A DNA stretch of 64,000 nucleotides, from assembly GCF_001590905.1 (NCBI RefSeq), contig NZ_BCTT01000005.1, positions 1 through 64,000 of the forward strand, written 5' to 3'. Position numbers and translations under genes: made by a program. This document shows, piece by piece, positions 26,010 through 34,650 of this stretch. The notes beneath the pieces were generated by a model. It did no database searches and was not told the origin of the DNA. It saw only the letters and a program-made list of their open reading frames with translations. Source of the DNA: Serratia grimesii NBRC 13537 (GTDB lineage Bacteria; Pseudomonadota; Gammaproteobacteria; Enterobacterales; Enterobacteriaceae). The first letter of the stretch is position 1. Each line of letters opens with the position of its first letter.

Positions 26010-28931
26010 GTGAGCGGTTATTTTGACAATATTCTCAGCGATGACGAGGCCCAGCGTCTGGATCTGGCGTTCGAGACCCTGGGTGTTCGGGCGGATGACG
26101 CCAGTCAGTCATTGAGCGAAACGGAAGAGCTGGCGTGGTTCATGCACCAACAGCGGGGTGATGGGGGGAGTCAGCAGGCAATGGCCTGGCGGTTAGGCGG
26201 TGAGCCGGACATCGGCAGATTGGTCAGTGCGCTGGAAGCCCTGGGCCGATTAATGCCGGAACTGGATGTTCGCTATGACTTTGATGACGAGCAAGGTTTA
26301 CGCAAACTGCGCGCGAATACGACCCTGAACCCGATAAGTATTCAGGCAGTGGCGAATGAGCAACAGGCAGTTAGTCACTTGTTGCAGGCGCAGGCCACCC
26401 CTCTCGAATTGGCACGTGAAGCGCCGGTGCGCTTTTGGGTTTTCACCGGTAATGATGTGGTATTGGGCGTCGTGGCGCACGATATTTTGGTGGAAACGTT
26501 GTCATGCCGACAGTTATTGAAGACGTTATCGGCACTGTATAACGGGAATGACCCTGCGCAAGGTTTTGAGGTGATACCGCCGGTTGCGCCACTGCCAGAA
26601 GCGACAGCCCTCGTGCTGCCGTGGCCGCGACAGGCGATGGCATTACGGGATTACCGCACATCTGTTGTCCAGGATGACGTTCTGGTACAGACCGGGGTGC
26701 GTATAGCGACCCGTGTTGCGCGTAAAATCCTGCCTGTTGCTGATAACCCGGCGACGTTATTGGCAGCGATCGCTGCTCGTTTTGGCCGCTTTATCTCAGC
26801 CCAGTCCGGTGGATTGCCGGTACAACTCTGCATCCCGCAGGATGATGCACAGCAGGCACTCGGCGTGGAAACCTGGATGAGCGCTGCCCGGCTGAAACGC
26901 CTGACGCTACACCCTGCTGATCCCGAAGTGGAAAACCGGCTGCTGGCGCAACAAACGGCGGAAGCCCCCAATCCACAGGTGGCCCAATTGTTGGTGACCT
27001 GGTTGGCGGACCCATCTGTGGCTCTGCAACTTGACGGTGTCAGTGCTGAACGACTGTTGCTGCCGCCGCTGCACACGCCTTTTGAATTGGTGCTGGCGCT
27101 GAGCCTGCCCGATCCGGATTCGGTGGTACTGGAACTGATCGCGGATCCTCGTTTAACACCGCACGCAGCCCCGTTCCTGTTAGAGCAGTTTGTCGCTTTC
27201 CTGGCGGGGCGGACTATCACGACGGCGCTGCTTCCTGCCGTTGAGCAGCCGTTAGCTGTAGTTGAGCACGCCTTGCCCGTGAATGATGGGCAAGAAAATG
27301 ACGCGATCGCCCAACTGATCCTAGCGGAGTTCCGCGAGGCGCTGGTTGCACCAGAGATGACCGTTGATGAAGATTTCTTCGATCGCGGCGGGCATTCGCT
27401 GGTGGCCACCCGAGTGATCGGCCGTTTGCTTAGCTTGCATCGTATAGAGCTCAACATTAACGATCTGTTCAGCCATGCCACTGCCCGCGGTTTGTCGGTT
27501 TATGCCAAACGTCATGTTGCGACAGCGCCGGCAACGCAGGAGCTCGTCACGCAACAGCAGGGCGAAGCCGTCCAGGCTCCGTTGTCGCTGGCACAACATT
27601 CCCTGTGGAAAGTTTATGAGGCGTTCGGTCACGACGAAATCTTCAATCTGCCATTCGCTATTAGCTTCCTTGATCCGGTAGATGAAACGGCGTTGCGCCA
27701 GGCATTTATTGATGTGATGACACGCCACAGCGTATTGCGTTCGCTGTTTATCGAGCGCCACGGTGAGGTATGCCAGCAAGTGGTGCCCGCCGCTGAACTG
27801 TTGGACTATGCCTGGTTCCGCTTCTCTCATGAAACACCGGCCGGTAACGGCAGTGAATTGCTGGCCAAAGCGGGCGAACACCGCTTTAACCTCACCACGG
27901 AGCTGCCGCTGCGTGCCACCTTCCTGCGTGACGCGGCAACCGGCCAGCAATTGTTGTCGTTGCTGTTCCATCATGTCGTGCTGGATGAATGGTCGCTAAA
28001 CCTGATGATGGACGAATTGGGCATCGCCTATCGCTACCGTGTCGCGGGGCAGAAGCCACAATGGACAAACGATGTGCCGCAGTTTTATGCCTTTGCCCGG
28101 CAGCAACAGGCTGGCGGTGTCGCACAACAGCATTTGGATTACTGGCTGGATAACTTGCGTGATGCACCGGTAGGGCAGCCGCTGTTCCAGCAGGAACCAT
28201 CACATCATCCTGCCGTACCGGCAGAGGCCGATGTCAACGGGGGATGGCTGGAGTTTGACGTCGATCCTGCGGTGGCGGATGGGCTATACGCCCAGGCCAG
28301 GAAGAACAATGCCTCATTGTTCAACGTGGTTTATGCCGGTATCACCTCTGCTCTGCGCCTCCTCGGCGGCCCGGCAGATCTGCTGGTGGGTACGTCTACC
28401 TCCGGGCGCAACGACGCTGAGTTCTTCGACACCATTGGCTACTTTACTACCGTGGTGGTGCACCGGGTGCGCTTCGCCGAGCAACTCACGGTGGCTGGCC
28501 TGATCGAGCAAGTCAAGAACACCATCAATGGCTCGATGCCCTACACCGATATCCCAATTGATCTGGTGGAAGAGGGGTTATTTGGTGCGCATGCCGATCG
28601 CAAGAATCACATGTTCGAAGTGTTCATCCAGATCCACAGTCGCATCAAGCTCAACGGGGCATTCACCCTACAAGACGGCAGCACGGTAGCGTATCGCCAG
28701 GTTGAACCGGAGAAAACTGAATCACTGCTCGGTTTGCAGTTTGAAGTGATGGAAGAAAACCTCGACGGCGTGAAATCCCTGCGCGTGATGATGACCTATC
28801 GAACCGATCACTACACCGCGCAACAGGCGGGGCTGATCGCCGATACCATTCAACACGTGTTCTTGCATTTTTCCCAGCAGGACGGTGGGAATATGCCGCT
28901 TGCGGACCTGCCGCCGGCACCGCAGCAATGA
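26010..28931 (+). CDS. NRPS subunit: condensation-carrier-condensation (VibF-like, SchF3 type)
   Basis: 973 residues from a GTG at 26010, chosen because AAGGAG stands 8 bases before it; the upstream in-frame ATG at 25974 has no such site. Residues 1-430 are a condensation domain whose HHxxxDG motif is ruined (AHDILVE, 156-162). A canonical carrier follows with DRGGHSL, Ser463 being the phosphopantetheine site. The second condensation domain has HHVVLDE (654-660), keeping both His and Asp with Glu for the final Gly. This is C1-PCP-C2 of VibF, where C1 is also inactive and C2 releases the chain onto the acylated amine. Followed 46 bases later by the YncE-like gene. Confidence 0.9.
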   Translation: MSGYFDNILSDDEAQRLDLAFETLGVRADDASQSLSETEELAWFMHQQRGDGGSQQAMAWRLGGEPDIGRLVSALEALGRLMPELDVRYDFDDEQGLRKLRANTTLNPISIQAVANEQQAVSHLLQAQATPLELAREAPVRFWVFTGNDVVLGVVAHDILVETLSCRQLLKTLSALYNGNDPAQGFEVIPPVAPLPEATALVLPWPRQAMALRDYRTSVVQDDVLVQTGVRIATRVARKILPVADNPATLLAAIAARFGRFISAQSGGLPVQLCIPQDDAQQALGVETWMSAARLKRLTLHPADPEVENRLLAQQTAEAPNPQVAQLLVTWLADPSVALQLDGVSAERLLLPPLHTPFELVLALSLPDPDSVVLELIADPRLTPHAAPFLLEQFVAFLAGRTITTALLPAVEQPLAVVEHALPVNDGQENDAIAQLILAEFREALVAPEMTVDEDFFDRGGHSLVATRVIGRLLSLHRIELNINDLFSHATARGLSVYAKRHVATAPATQELVTQQQGEAVQAPLSLAQHSLWKVYEAFGHDEIFNLPFAISFLDPVDETALRQAFIDVMTRHSVLRSLFIERHGEVCQQVVPAAELLDYAWFRFSHETPAGNGSELLAKAGEHRFNLTTELPLRATFLRDAATGQQLLSLLFHHVVLDEWSLNLMMDELGIAYRYRVAGQKPQWTNDVPQFYAFARQQQAGGVAQQHLDYWLDNLRDAPVGQPLFQQEPSHHPAVPAEADVNGGWLEFDVDPAVADGLYAQARKNNASLFNVVYAGITSALRLLGGPADLLVGTSTSGRNDAEFFDTIGYFTTVVVHRVRFAEQLTVAGLIEQVKNTINGSMPYTDIPIDLVEEGLFGAHADRKNHMFEVFIQIHSRIKLNGAFTLQDGSTVAYRQVEPEKTESLLGLQFEVMEENLDGVKSLRVMMTYRTDHYTAQQAGLIADTIQHVFLHFSQQDGGNMPLADLPPAPQQ

Positions 28932-28977
28932 CGTTGTTCACCCTAACTGACTTTATTACTTTCATGGAGATAAATGG

Positions 28978-30210
28978 ATGTCTGGAACAATAGGATCACC
29001 TCGCGCTTTACTGTCATTGTTGATCGCCACGTCGTTGGTGGTGGCCGGTGCGGCTCAGGCTCGCGACACAGGGATCAAACCTGAAGATATCAAGCGTCAG
29101 CCATTATCGTCGGCATTGGTGGAGATGGCTTATAGCCCAAGCCAACAGTCGCTGTTTGTCAGCGCCCCGGACTGGAAGGAAGAGGCTCGCTCTCGTGTGT
29201 TGCGTTTAGATCCAACCACGCTGGCAGTGCAGGCGGAAATCCCTCTGCAGGTGAAAGGCTTCGGCGTAGCGCTGGATGATGCCGGCCACCGGTTGTATCT
29301 GACACAAGGGTTTAACGGCTCGGTCGGTGTGGTGGATACCACCACCAATCGTGCGGTTGGCAATATTACCGTGACTGAAAAGTCGATGCTTGAGAAGACG
29401 TATAAAGACGCGGGTATCACCGGCAAACGGCTGGAGTTCCTGCTCGGGGAACTTAAGCGTTTCAAGATCACTGAAGACTACCAGTACCGGATCCGTGAAA
29501 TGAAGTACGACGCGCAGACTGGCCGTCTTTTCTTACCTGGACTGGGGTTCGGGGTGGATAGCGTGCTGTTTGTAGTGGATACCCGCAACAAAAAACTGGA
29601 GAAAATGATCCCCGGTTTTGGCTATAACGCGGTAGGTATCACGCTTGATGAGAAAGGACGGCGCGTCTTTGTCTCCAATATGCAGGGGCAGCTGATCACG
29701 CTGAATGCCGATACGCTGGCGATCACATCCACCAAAGAGATCCAGGCGGATCAATTGCTGAACCTGGTGTATGACGGTAAGAACAACCGTCTGTTAGGTG
29801 TGGATCAGGGGATCGATCGCGACAATTACCGCAACACGCATCTGGGGCACGATTACGTGAAGCGCAGTAGCGGGCACCGGGTCTTTGCATTAGACGCGGA
29901 CAGCGGCAAGGTATTGGCCAGCGAGCTGACCGATGAGGTGCCGATTGGCCTGCTGTTGGACGAGAACAATCAACGGGTATACGTCACCAACCGCAAAGGG
30001 GTTCGTGTTGAGCACGGAGTGGGGACGCTGACGGTGTTTGACTCGAAGACCCTCAAGCGACTGCAGACGGTAGAGTTGCCACCGCACCCGAACAGCCTGG
30101 CGCTGGATACCAGCAACAACGTGTTGTTTGTGACGGTGAAAAACGACGGTGCCAGTACTAAGACCGGTAAACCAGAAAGCGTCGTGCGCATCCAACTACC
30201 AAAAAACTAG
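28978..30210 (+). CDS. YncE-like periplasmic beta-propeller protein
   Basis: 410 residues with a signal peptide ending AGAAQA. The body is made of propeller-type repeats (SRVLRLDPTTLAVQAEI, GVALDDAGHRLYLTQGFNGSVGVVDTTTNRAVG, GITLDEKGRRVFVSNMQGQLITLNADTLAI, LLLDENNQRVYVTNRKGV) and the end PHPNSLALD...FVTVKNDG resembles E. coli YncE. YncE is a Fur-repressed periplasmic protein next to a TonB-dependent receptor gene, so this placement behind siderophore genes is consistent. ATG follows GGAGATAA. Its role in iron uptake is unproven. A hairpin follows. Confidence 0.85.
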   Translation: MSGTIGSPRALLSLLIATSLVVAGAAQARDTGIKPEDIKRQPLSSALVEMAYSPSQQSLFVSAPDWKEEARSRVLRLDPTTLAVQAEIPLQVKGFGVALDDAGHRLYLTQGFNGSVGVVDTTTNRAVGNITVTEKSMLEKTYKDAGITGKRLEFLLGELKRFKITEDYQYRIREMKYDAQTGRLFLPGLGFGVDSVLFVVDTRNKKLEKMIPGFGYNAVGITLDEKGRRVFVSNMQGQLITLNADTLAITSTKEIQADQLLNLVYDGKNNRLLGVDQGIDRDNYRNTHLGHDYVKRSSGHRVFALDADSGKVLASELTDEVPIGLLLDENNQRVYVTNRKGVRVEHGVGTLTVFDSKTLKRLQTVELPPHPNSLALDTSNNVLFVTVKNDGASTKTGKPESVVRIQLPKN

Positions 30211-30221
30211 TTTTACCCTAT

Positions 30222-30243
30222 TGCGCCAGTGAATGCTGGCGCA
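30222..30243 (+). terminator. Hairpin after the siderophore operon
   Basis: Stem TGCGCCAG / CTGGCGCA with a TGAATG loop, 11 bases after the YncE-like stop codon. There is no T-tract, so termination would be weak or the hairpin may protect the 3' end. Confidence 0.5.
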
Positions 30244-30424
30244 GTATCTCCTCGCCAAACCTCAATGCATCGGCAACCTCAGGCTTATCATAGGTACACA
30301 TTCCGTGCTTCTGTGCCGCCAACGTGATTGATCACCACAGCAACGCAGATCTACACTGCAAAGCACAGGCAAACGCCGCTTTACCTTAAGTTTGATCACC
30401 CAGAGATATCAATAAGGGCCTCCC

Positions 30425-31009
30425 ATGAATCATTTTCGTCCCGTTGCACTGGAACATGCCAGCCGCTTGCTTAACCATGGCCCGACGGTGTTGATTACCA
30501 GCAGAAGTCAGGATGGTGCACGGCGCAATGTGATGGCTGCCGCCTGGTCGATGCCGGTTGAATTTACGCCGCCGCGGATTGCTATCGTGGTCGATAAAAA
30601 TGCGCATTCCCGACAGATGATCGAAGAGAGTGGGGTGTTTGGCATCTGCATTCCTGCGGCGATGTTTATCGACACGACTTATGCAGTGGGCAACATTTCG
30701 GGGCAAGAAGTGGAAGATAAATTTTCCCGGTTCAATATTGCTACGTTCCCCAGTGCCAGTCTGAACGTGCCCTTGATAGAGCAAGGGTGCGTGGCGTGGT
30801 TGGAGTGCCGCCTGTTACCTGAAAGTGGTGCGCAGCAGAAATATGATACCTGTTTTGGTGAGGTGATTGCCGCCGCCGCAGACGAACGTGTGTTTCACGG
30901 TGGCCGTTGGAGCTTTGCCGACGCAGATCCGCAATTGCATACTATCCATCATTTGGGCGCCGGTAATTTTATTCGCAGCGGCGATACCCTGCGAGCCAAA
31001 GCATTGTAA
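30425..31009 (+). CDS. Flavin reductase-like (FMN-binding split barrel) protein
   Basis: 194 residues. Flavin reductase-like domain: LLNHGPTVLITSRSQDGARRNVMAAAWSMPVEFTPPRIAIVVDKNAHSRQMIEESG, then FGICIPA, and the EVEDKFSRF segment. Such proteins bind FMN and either reduce free flavin for a partner monooxygenase or act as flavoenzymes themselves. A hairpin separates it from the YncE-like gene and it has its own terminator, so it is probably an independent unit; a part in ferric siderophore reduction is only speculation. Confidence 0.85.
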   Translation: MNHFRPVALEHASRLLNHGPTVLITSRSQDGARRNVMAAAWSMPVEFTPPRIAIVVDKNAHSRQMIEESGVFGICIPAAMFIDTTYAVGNISGQEVEDKFSRFNIATFPSASLNVPLIEQGCVAWLECRLLPESGAQQKYDTCFGEVIAAAADERVFHGGRWSFADADPQLHTIHHLGAGNFIRSGDTLRAKAL

Positions 31010-31014
31010 GTGAT

Positions 31015-31045
31015 TCCCCCTAGCGCCTGTGTAGGGGGATATTTT
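31015..31045 (+). terminator. Intrinsic terminator after the flavin reductase-like gene
   Basis: Stem TCCCCCTA / TAGGGGGA with a 9-base loop, followed by TATTTTA, starting 5 bases after the stop codon. Confidence 0.75.
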
Positions 31046-31071
31046 AGCTATTGCGTGTCCAATCACTGACA

Positions 31072-31308
31072 TTAATCGTTGTGCGCGTGGCGGAACTCCG
31101 GAGCCTGTTTCTCTGGCGCTTTCTTATGCGGCTTTCTGAGTGGTTTTTTATTGTGGTGTGGTTTGGGCTGCACTTTATTGCTATGCGGTTTCTTATTATT
31201 CTGATGAATAACTGGTTTGCCATTATATTCACTGACAGGAGGTGCAGCAAAAACCGATGTGCAATTTAATAACAATACGGCTGAAATAACAAATAGTAGT
31301 TTTTTCAT
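31072..31308 (-). CDS. Small secreted His/Lys/Pro-rich protein
   Basis: 78 residues from the ATG at 31308, with AGGT 10 bases upstream. Signal peptide MKKLLFVISAVLLLNCTSVFA, then a mature part almost wholly of Lys, His, Pro, Asn and Gln (NKKPHSNKVQPKPHHNKKPL) ending FRHAHND. Low complexity and strong positive charge suggest an unfolded periplasmic peptide that could bind metal or anionic surfaces. Not recognised. It is followed on the other side of a 60-base gap by another small secreted protein on the same strand. Confidence 0.6.
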   Translation of the reverse strand: MKKLLFVISAVLLLNCTSVFAAPPVSEYNGKPVIHQNNKKPHSNKVQPKPHHNKKPLRKPHKKAPEKQAPEFRHAHND

Positions 31309-31368
31309 TATGATGACCTGCACGCTAAATTTTATATTCTTGGTAAGTGTCAACGATATGAGCGCTAT

Positions 31369-31512
31369 TTAACGTGGCCCGTTAAAATAATGTCCGTGCC
31401 CGCCTGGACCACCACGCCCACCGCCACCGCCGCCACCCGGTGGTGGGAATATACAACCGGAAAGCATTGCGCTAATAGTCAGCGCGCTGATGAACATCAG
31501 AATACGACGCAT
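31369..31512 (-). CDS. Very small Gly-rich lipoprotein
   Basis: 47 residues from the ATG at 31512. Signal MRRILMFISALTISAMLSGC has a clear lipobox LSGC, giving a mature lipoprotein of about 28 residues: IFPPPGGGGGGGRGGPGG followed by HGHYFNGPR. No function can be assigned. Upstream of and on the same strand as the His/Lys/Pro-rich protein gene. Confidence 0.6.
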   Translation of the reverse strand: MRRILMFISALTISAMLSGCIFPPPGGGGGGGRGGPGGHGHYFNGPR

Positions 31513-31659
31513 AATATACCCTTTTAACTTTACATTGAGGTGGCTAGTATCATCTTCTGCTGAGGGTGTTAGCAATATGGAAAGGGTAGGGAAACCGAAA
31601 AGGTTCTGTAAGTAGGATTATTCTAATCGAGAGGGTTACGGCTATTGAGACAGCACGAG

Positions 31660-31908
31660 TTAATATCCGGCGCTGAGCATTTCATCTCGTAATAAATCGA
31701 CAATCGCTGGCTCTATGTCAGGGAATTGTCGGGTAATATCGTCAATGGCCTCTGCGACCGACGTGGCCGAAAAGGTACCGGAAAAAGGTAACAGTGGGAG
31801 GCTGGCATCACTGTCAGGGAATTCACCGCTGATGGTTCCGGTAATCACACCGGCTCTCTTTTCTGCGGTGAAGTCATATTCACCAACACTTTTATTAATC
31901 GCTGTCAT
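31660..31908 (-). CDS. Small cytosolic protein of unknown function
   Basis: 82 acidic residues, MTAINKSVGEYDFTAEKRAG..., with no signal peptide or membrane segment. A helical C-terminus (VAEAIDDITRQFPDIEPAIVDLLRDEML) is likely. ATG follows GAGGTAAAA. Not recognised; neighbours give no clue. Confidence 0.55.
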   Translation of the reverse strand: MTAINKSVGEYDFTAEKRAGVITGTISGEFPDSDASLPLLPFSGTFSATSVAEAIDDITRQFPDIEPAIVDLLRDEMLSAGY

Positions 31909-32118
31909 TTTTACCTCGGTTCAGGCACTCCTGCGACAATCAGCATCCTCTTTCAAGCATAGTTCCTGGGCTGAGGAATACCACTGACAGGCCGCGCTAT
32001 ACCTTTGATGTGCGTCAATCCCACATAAACACAAGGTAATAAAGCCTGGCCTTAAGCCGATAATTTGATTATAAACACCGGCGTTAGGGACAATGATCTC
32101 ATCTGAATTGGAGTAGGT

Positions 32119-32760
32119 ATGTTGGCTAAAATTAATCGACTGATCGCCGGTACATTACTGGTTTTGTTACTTCCGACCATGGCTGCCGCGGCGGATTTTC
32201 GCGCTGGCGAACAATATAGTCGTCTGGATAAGCCTGTGGCCTCTGCGCCTGCGGTCGTGGAGTTTTTCTCCTTCTATTGCGGCCCGTGCTACCAGTTTGC
32301 TGATACCTACCACGTGGGGAGCACCGTCAGCCAGAAGCTGCCTGAGGGCACTAAACTGACCAAATATCACGTTGGCCTGATGGGGAAACTAGGCAATGAG
32401 CTGACCGAAGCCTGGTCGGTGGCGATGGTGATGGGCATTGAAGATAAAATTGAAGGTATGCTGTTTGACGAGCTGCAAAAGAAACGTGCTATCAACAGTG
32501 AAGAGGATATTCAGCGGGTGTTTGCCGCCGCCGGTGTTGACGCTGCTGCTTATGAGAACGCACGTCACAGCCTGCTGGTGAAAGGCATGATTGCCAAACA
32601 GAATGAAGCGGTGAAAGCGCTGGATGTACGCGCAACGCCATCATTTTATGTTTCCGGTAAGTACAAGATCGATAATGCCGGTATGTCGAGCCAAAGCATC
32701 GACGGCTACGCACAAGAGTATGCGGCCGTCGTTCGCTATTTGCTCGACACCCAGCCTTAA
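32119..32760 (+). CDS. DsbA-like periplasmic thiol oxidoreductase with CGPC active site
   Basis: 213 residues with a signal peptide ending MAAAADF. DsbA fold: VVEFFSFYCGPCYQFADTYH, an inserted helical domain (about 90-150), and the cis-proline loop RATPSFYVSGKY. The active site is CGPC, the thioredoxin pair, rather than the CPHC of DsbA or CPFC of DsbL, which should lower its oxidising power. ATG follows GGAG. Converges with the acid phosphatase gene with 3 bases between the stops. A second DsbA beside the housekeeping one is likely. Confidence 0.88.
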   Translation: MLAKINRLIAGTLLVLLLPTMAAAADFRAGEQYSRLDKPVASAPAVVEFFSFYCGPCYQFADTYHVGSTVSQKLPEGTKLTKYHVGLMGKLGNELTEAWSVAMVMGIEDKIEGMLFDELQKKRAINSEEDIQRVFAAAGVDAAAYENARHSLLVKGMIAKQNEAVKALDVRATPSFYVSGKYKIDNAGMSSQSIDGYAQEYAAVVRYLLDTQP

Positions 32761-32763
32761 GCA

Positions 32764-33486
32764 TTATTTTCCGGCAGGCAGGTCCAACGCGTGACGCAGT
32801 TCTTCGCGGGCCTGCTGGTATTGCTGCTGGAAATCTTGTTGGTGTGAGATCTGCTGGCTGATCACGCTACCGGCGATCCGACCCATTTCAATGTCCGACG
32901 GGTAGTGAATACCGGCAACCACGCGGTTGTCGCCGTATTGCCAGGCGCGAGCCATGATCTCGGCGCGTTTTTCCGGCACCATATTGGCCAGCGTAATGCC
33001 CATCAACGTGCCCAGCGTGGTGTGACCGGAAGGCCAGGAGCCGGAGGTAGAGCGTTTTACAATCGGTTCAATGCGGCTGTCCAGCATATGTGGACGCGGA
33101 CGTTTCCAGAAGTCTTTGGCGGGATCAACCACGGCGGCTTCTGTCGCGACAACACGTTCAAAGAAGGCACTCAGTACCGGCAGCGCTTTGGCATTGAATT
33201 TCGGCCCCATAACGTTGCTATATACCCAAACATTTTCTTCCGCATCCGCCTTGGCCTGTGTGGCCATTTCCGGCGTCCTTTTCTGCTGCATATCCACGAC
33301 TTCTTGCAGTTCCCGTTTGGTTTGCACGGAGTCATTGGCTGGCGGCGGCGGCAGGATCTGGGTCAGGTCAACCTGCTGTGCAGTTGTGAAGGGTTGTGCG
33401 TCTTCGGCGGCATAAACGCTGAACGCAGGCAGGGCGACAGCGGTGAATAAACACAGTGCCAGCGCAGATTTTTGTAATAATTTCAT
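32764..33486 (-). CDS. Class A non-specific acid phosphatase (PhoN/PAP2 family)
   Basis: 240 residues from the ATG at 33486, with a signal peptide ending SVYAAED. All three PAP2 motifs are present in the class A spacing: KDFWKRPRP (K-x6-RP), SWPSGHTT (PSGH) and a third motif with NRVVAGIHYPSD, where Asn replaces the usual Ser. It hydrolyses a broad range of phosphomonoesters in the periplasm at acidic pH. Isolated gene between dsbA-like and feaR. Confidence 0.9.
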   Translation of the reverse strand: MKLLQKSALALCLFTAVALPAFSVYAAEDAQPFTTAQQVDLTQILPPPPANDSVQTKRELQEVVDMQQKRTPEMATQAKADAEENVWVYSNVMGPKFNAKALPVLSAFFERVVATEAAVVDPAKDFWKRPRPHMLDSRIEPIVKRSTSGSWPSGHTTLGTLMGITLANMVPEKRAEIMARAWQYGDNRVVAGIHYPSDIEMGRIAGSVISQQISHQQDFQQQYQQAREELRHALDLPAGK

Positions 33487-33735
33487 TAGGAATACCCATG
33501 GTGTGAAGGTGGCTGTCATCAAACTGAGCTCTATATTTGGCGAGCAATGTGATGGTTACATGAAGGGGACGTGTCAATTTGATGACTGCGCCTGTGTTGT
33601 GGGGGCAATCTGTGATCCCTGCGCCAGATCCCGGTCACGGCATTGATTGTATGTTATCGGATTGTTATGTTGGTTTTCTGTTCAATGCCGCTTGCGGTTC
33701 GACAGCGTTCATCGCTGATGTTTGAAGGGGAAGCC

Positions 33736-34650
33736 ATGACAATTTCCGCACAGAGCAGGGAAGTCGGCTTTGAGGAGTGGCTGGCGAAAATCAATTCCGC
33801 CTGTGGCCGGTTTTGCGCCAAGACGCTGGGGCCTGGGTTTAGCGGTGCGATGCAAGAGTTCCGCGCCCATGCGCTACGCCTGAGTGTGGTTGATGCTGCC
33901 CATACCCGCCTGTATCGTACCCATCAAGAGATTGCCCGCAGCGACGGTTCGCACTTTTTCACTGTCTTTCAATTGCGTGGCAGTTCATTGATGGAACAGG
34001 GAGATCGGCAGGCGGTACTGTCTGCCGGCGACGTCACATTGATCGACGCTTCACGTACCAGCAGTTTTACCTTTCAACAAGATTCCCGCCAAATTTCGTT
34101 ACTGATGCCACGCAGCTATTTCGAACAGTCTGCGCACGCGCCCGATTTGCAGTGTGCACGGCGTCTCGACGCACAAAACAGCGTAGTGCGACTTAGTCGG
34201 CAACTGGTGTTGGGCTGCATGCAAGACCCGCAGATGAGCGCCCCGGAGAGCGAAGCGATATTGAGCGCCGTCGCGACGTTGTTACATCCAGCGCTGGTCG
34301 ATCGCGAGATTGAGGTTGATAGTCACCCGCGCAGCTTCACCCGAACGCTGGCGTTTATCGACACACATATTCAATCACCGCAGTTGCGGCCAGAATGGAT
34401 TGCCAGTGAATTGGGCGTGTCGGTACGTAGTCTGTATCGGATGTTTTCCCGCCAGGGACTGGTGGTGGCGCAATATATCAAGCACCGCCGTCTGGATCTT
34501 TGTGCGCAGGCTCTGAGCCGTGCGCCGGAACGACAAAAGTTGGCAACTATCGGTTATGAATGGGGTTTTACCGATCACAGCCACTTCTCTACTGCCTTCA
34601 AAAGCCGTTTTGGCGTTTCGCCGAGCGAATACCGCAAACAGCATCAGTAG
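33736..34650 (+). CDS. feaR: AraC-family activator FeaR (aromatic amine catabolism)
   Basis: 304 residues from the ATG at 33736, preceded by GAAGGGG; E. coli FeaR has 301. N-terminal sensing domain (FEEWLAKINSACGRF, FFTVFQLRGSSLMEQ, LSAGDVTLIDASR) and C-terminal double HTH (RPEWIASELGVSVRSLYRMFSRQGLVVAQYIKHRRLDLC, GFTDHSHFSTAFKSRFGVSPSEYRK), both closely like FeaR. In E. coli it activates tynA and feaB for 2-phenylethylamine use. It converges on feaB here; tynA is not in the window. Confidence 0.9.
   Translation: MTISAQSREVGFEEWLAKINSACGRFCAKTLGPGFSGAMQEFRAHALRLSVVDAAHTRLYRTHQEIARSDGSHFFTVFQLRGSSLMEQGDRQAVLSAGDVTLIDASRTSSFTFQQDSRQISLLMPRSYFEQSAHAPDLQCARRLDAQNSVVRLSRQLVLGCMQDPQMSAPESEAILSAVATLLHPALVDREIEVDSHPRSFTRTLAFIDTHIQSPQLRPEWIASELGVSVRSLYRMFSRQGLVVAQYIKHRRLDLCAQALSRAPERQKLATIGYEWGFTDHSHFSTAFKSRFGVSPSEYRKQHQ

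Noticed and set aside
30425-31009. Flavin reductase-like protein as ferric-siderophore reductase of the NRPS locus
   Set aside because: Separated by a hairpin and more than 200 bases, with no Fur box; the fold is the generic flavin reductase type, so no link is claimed.
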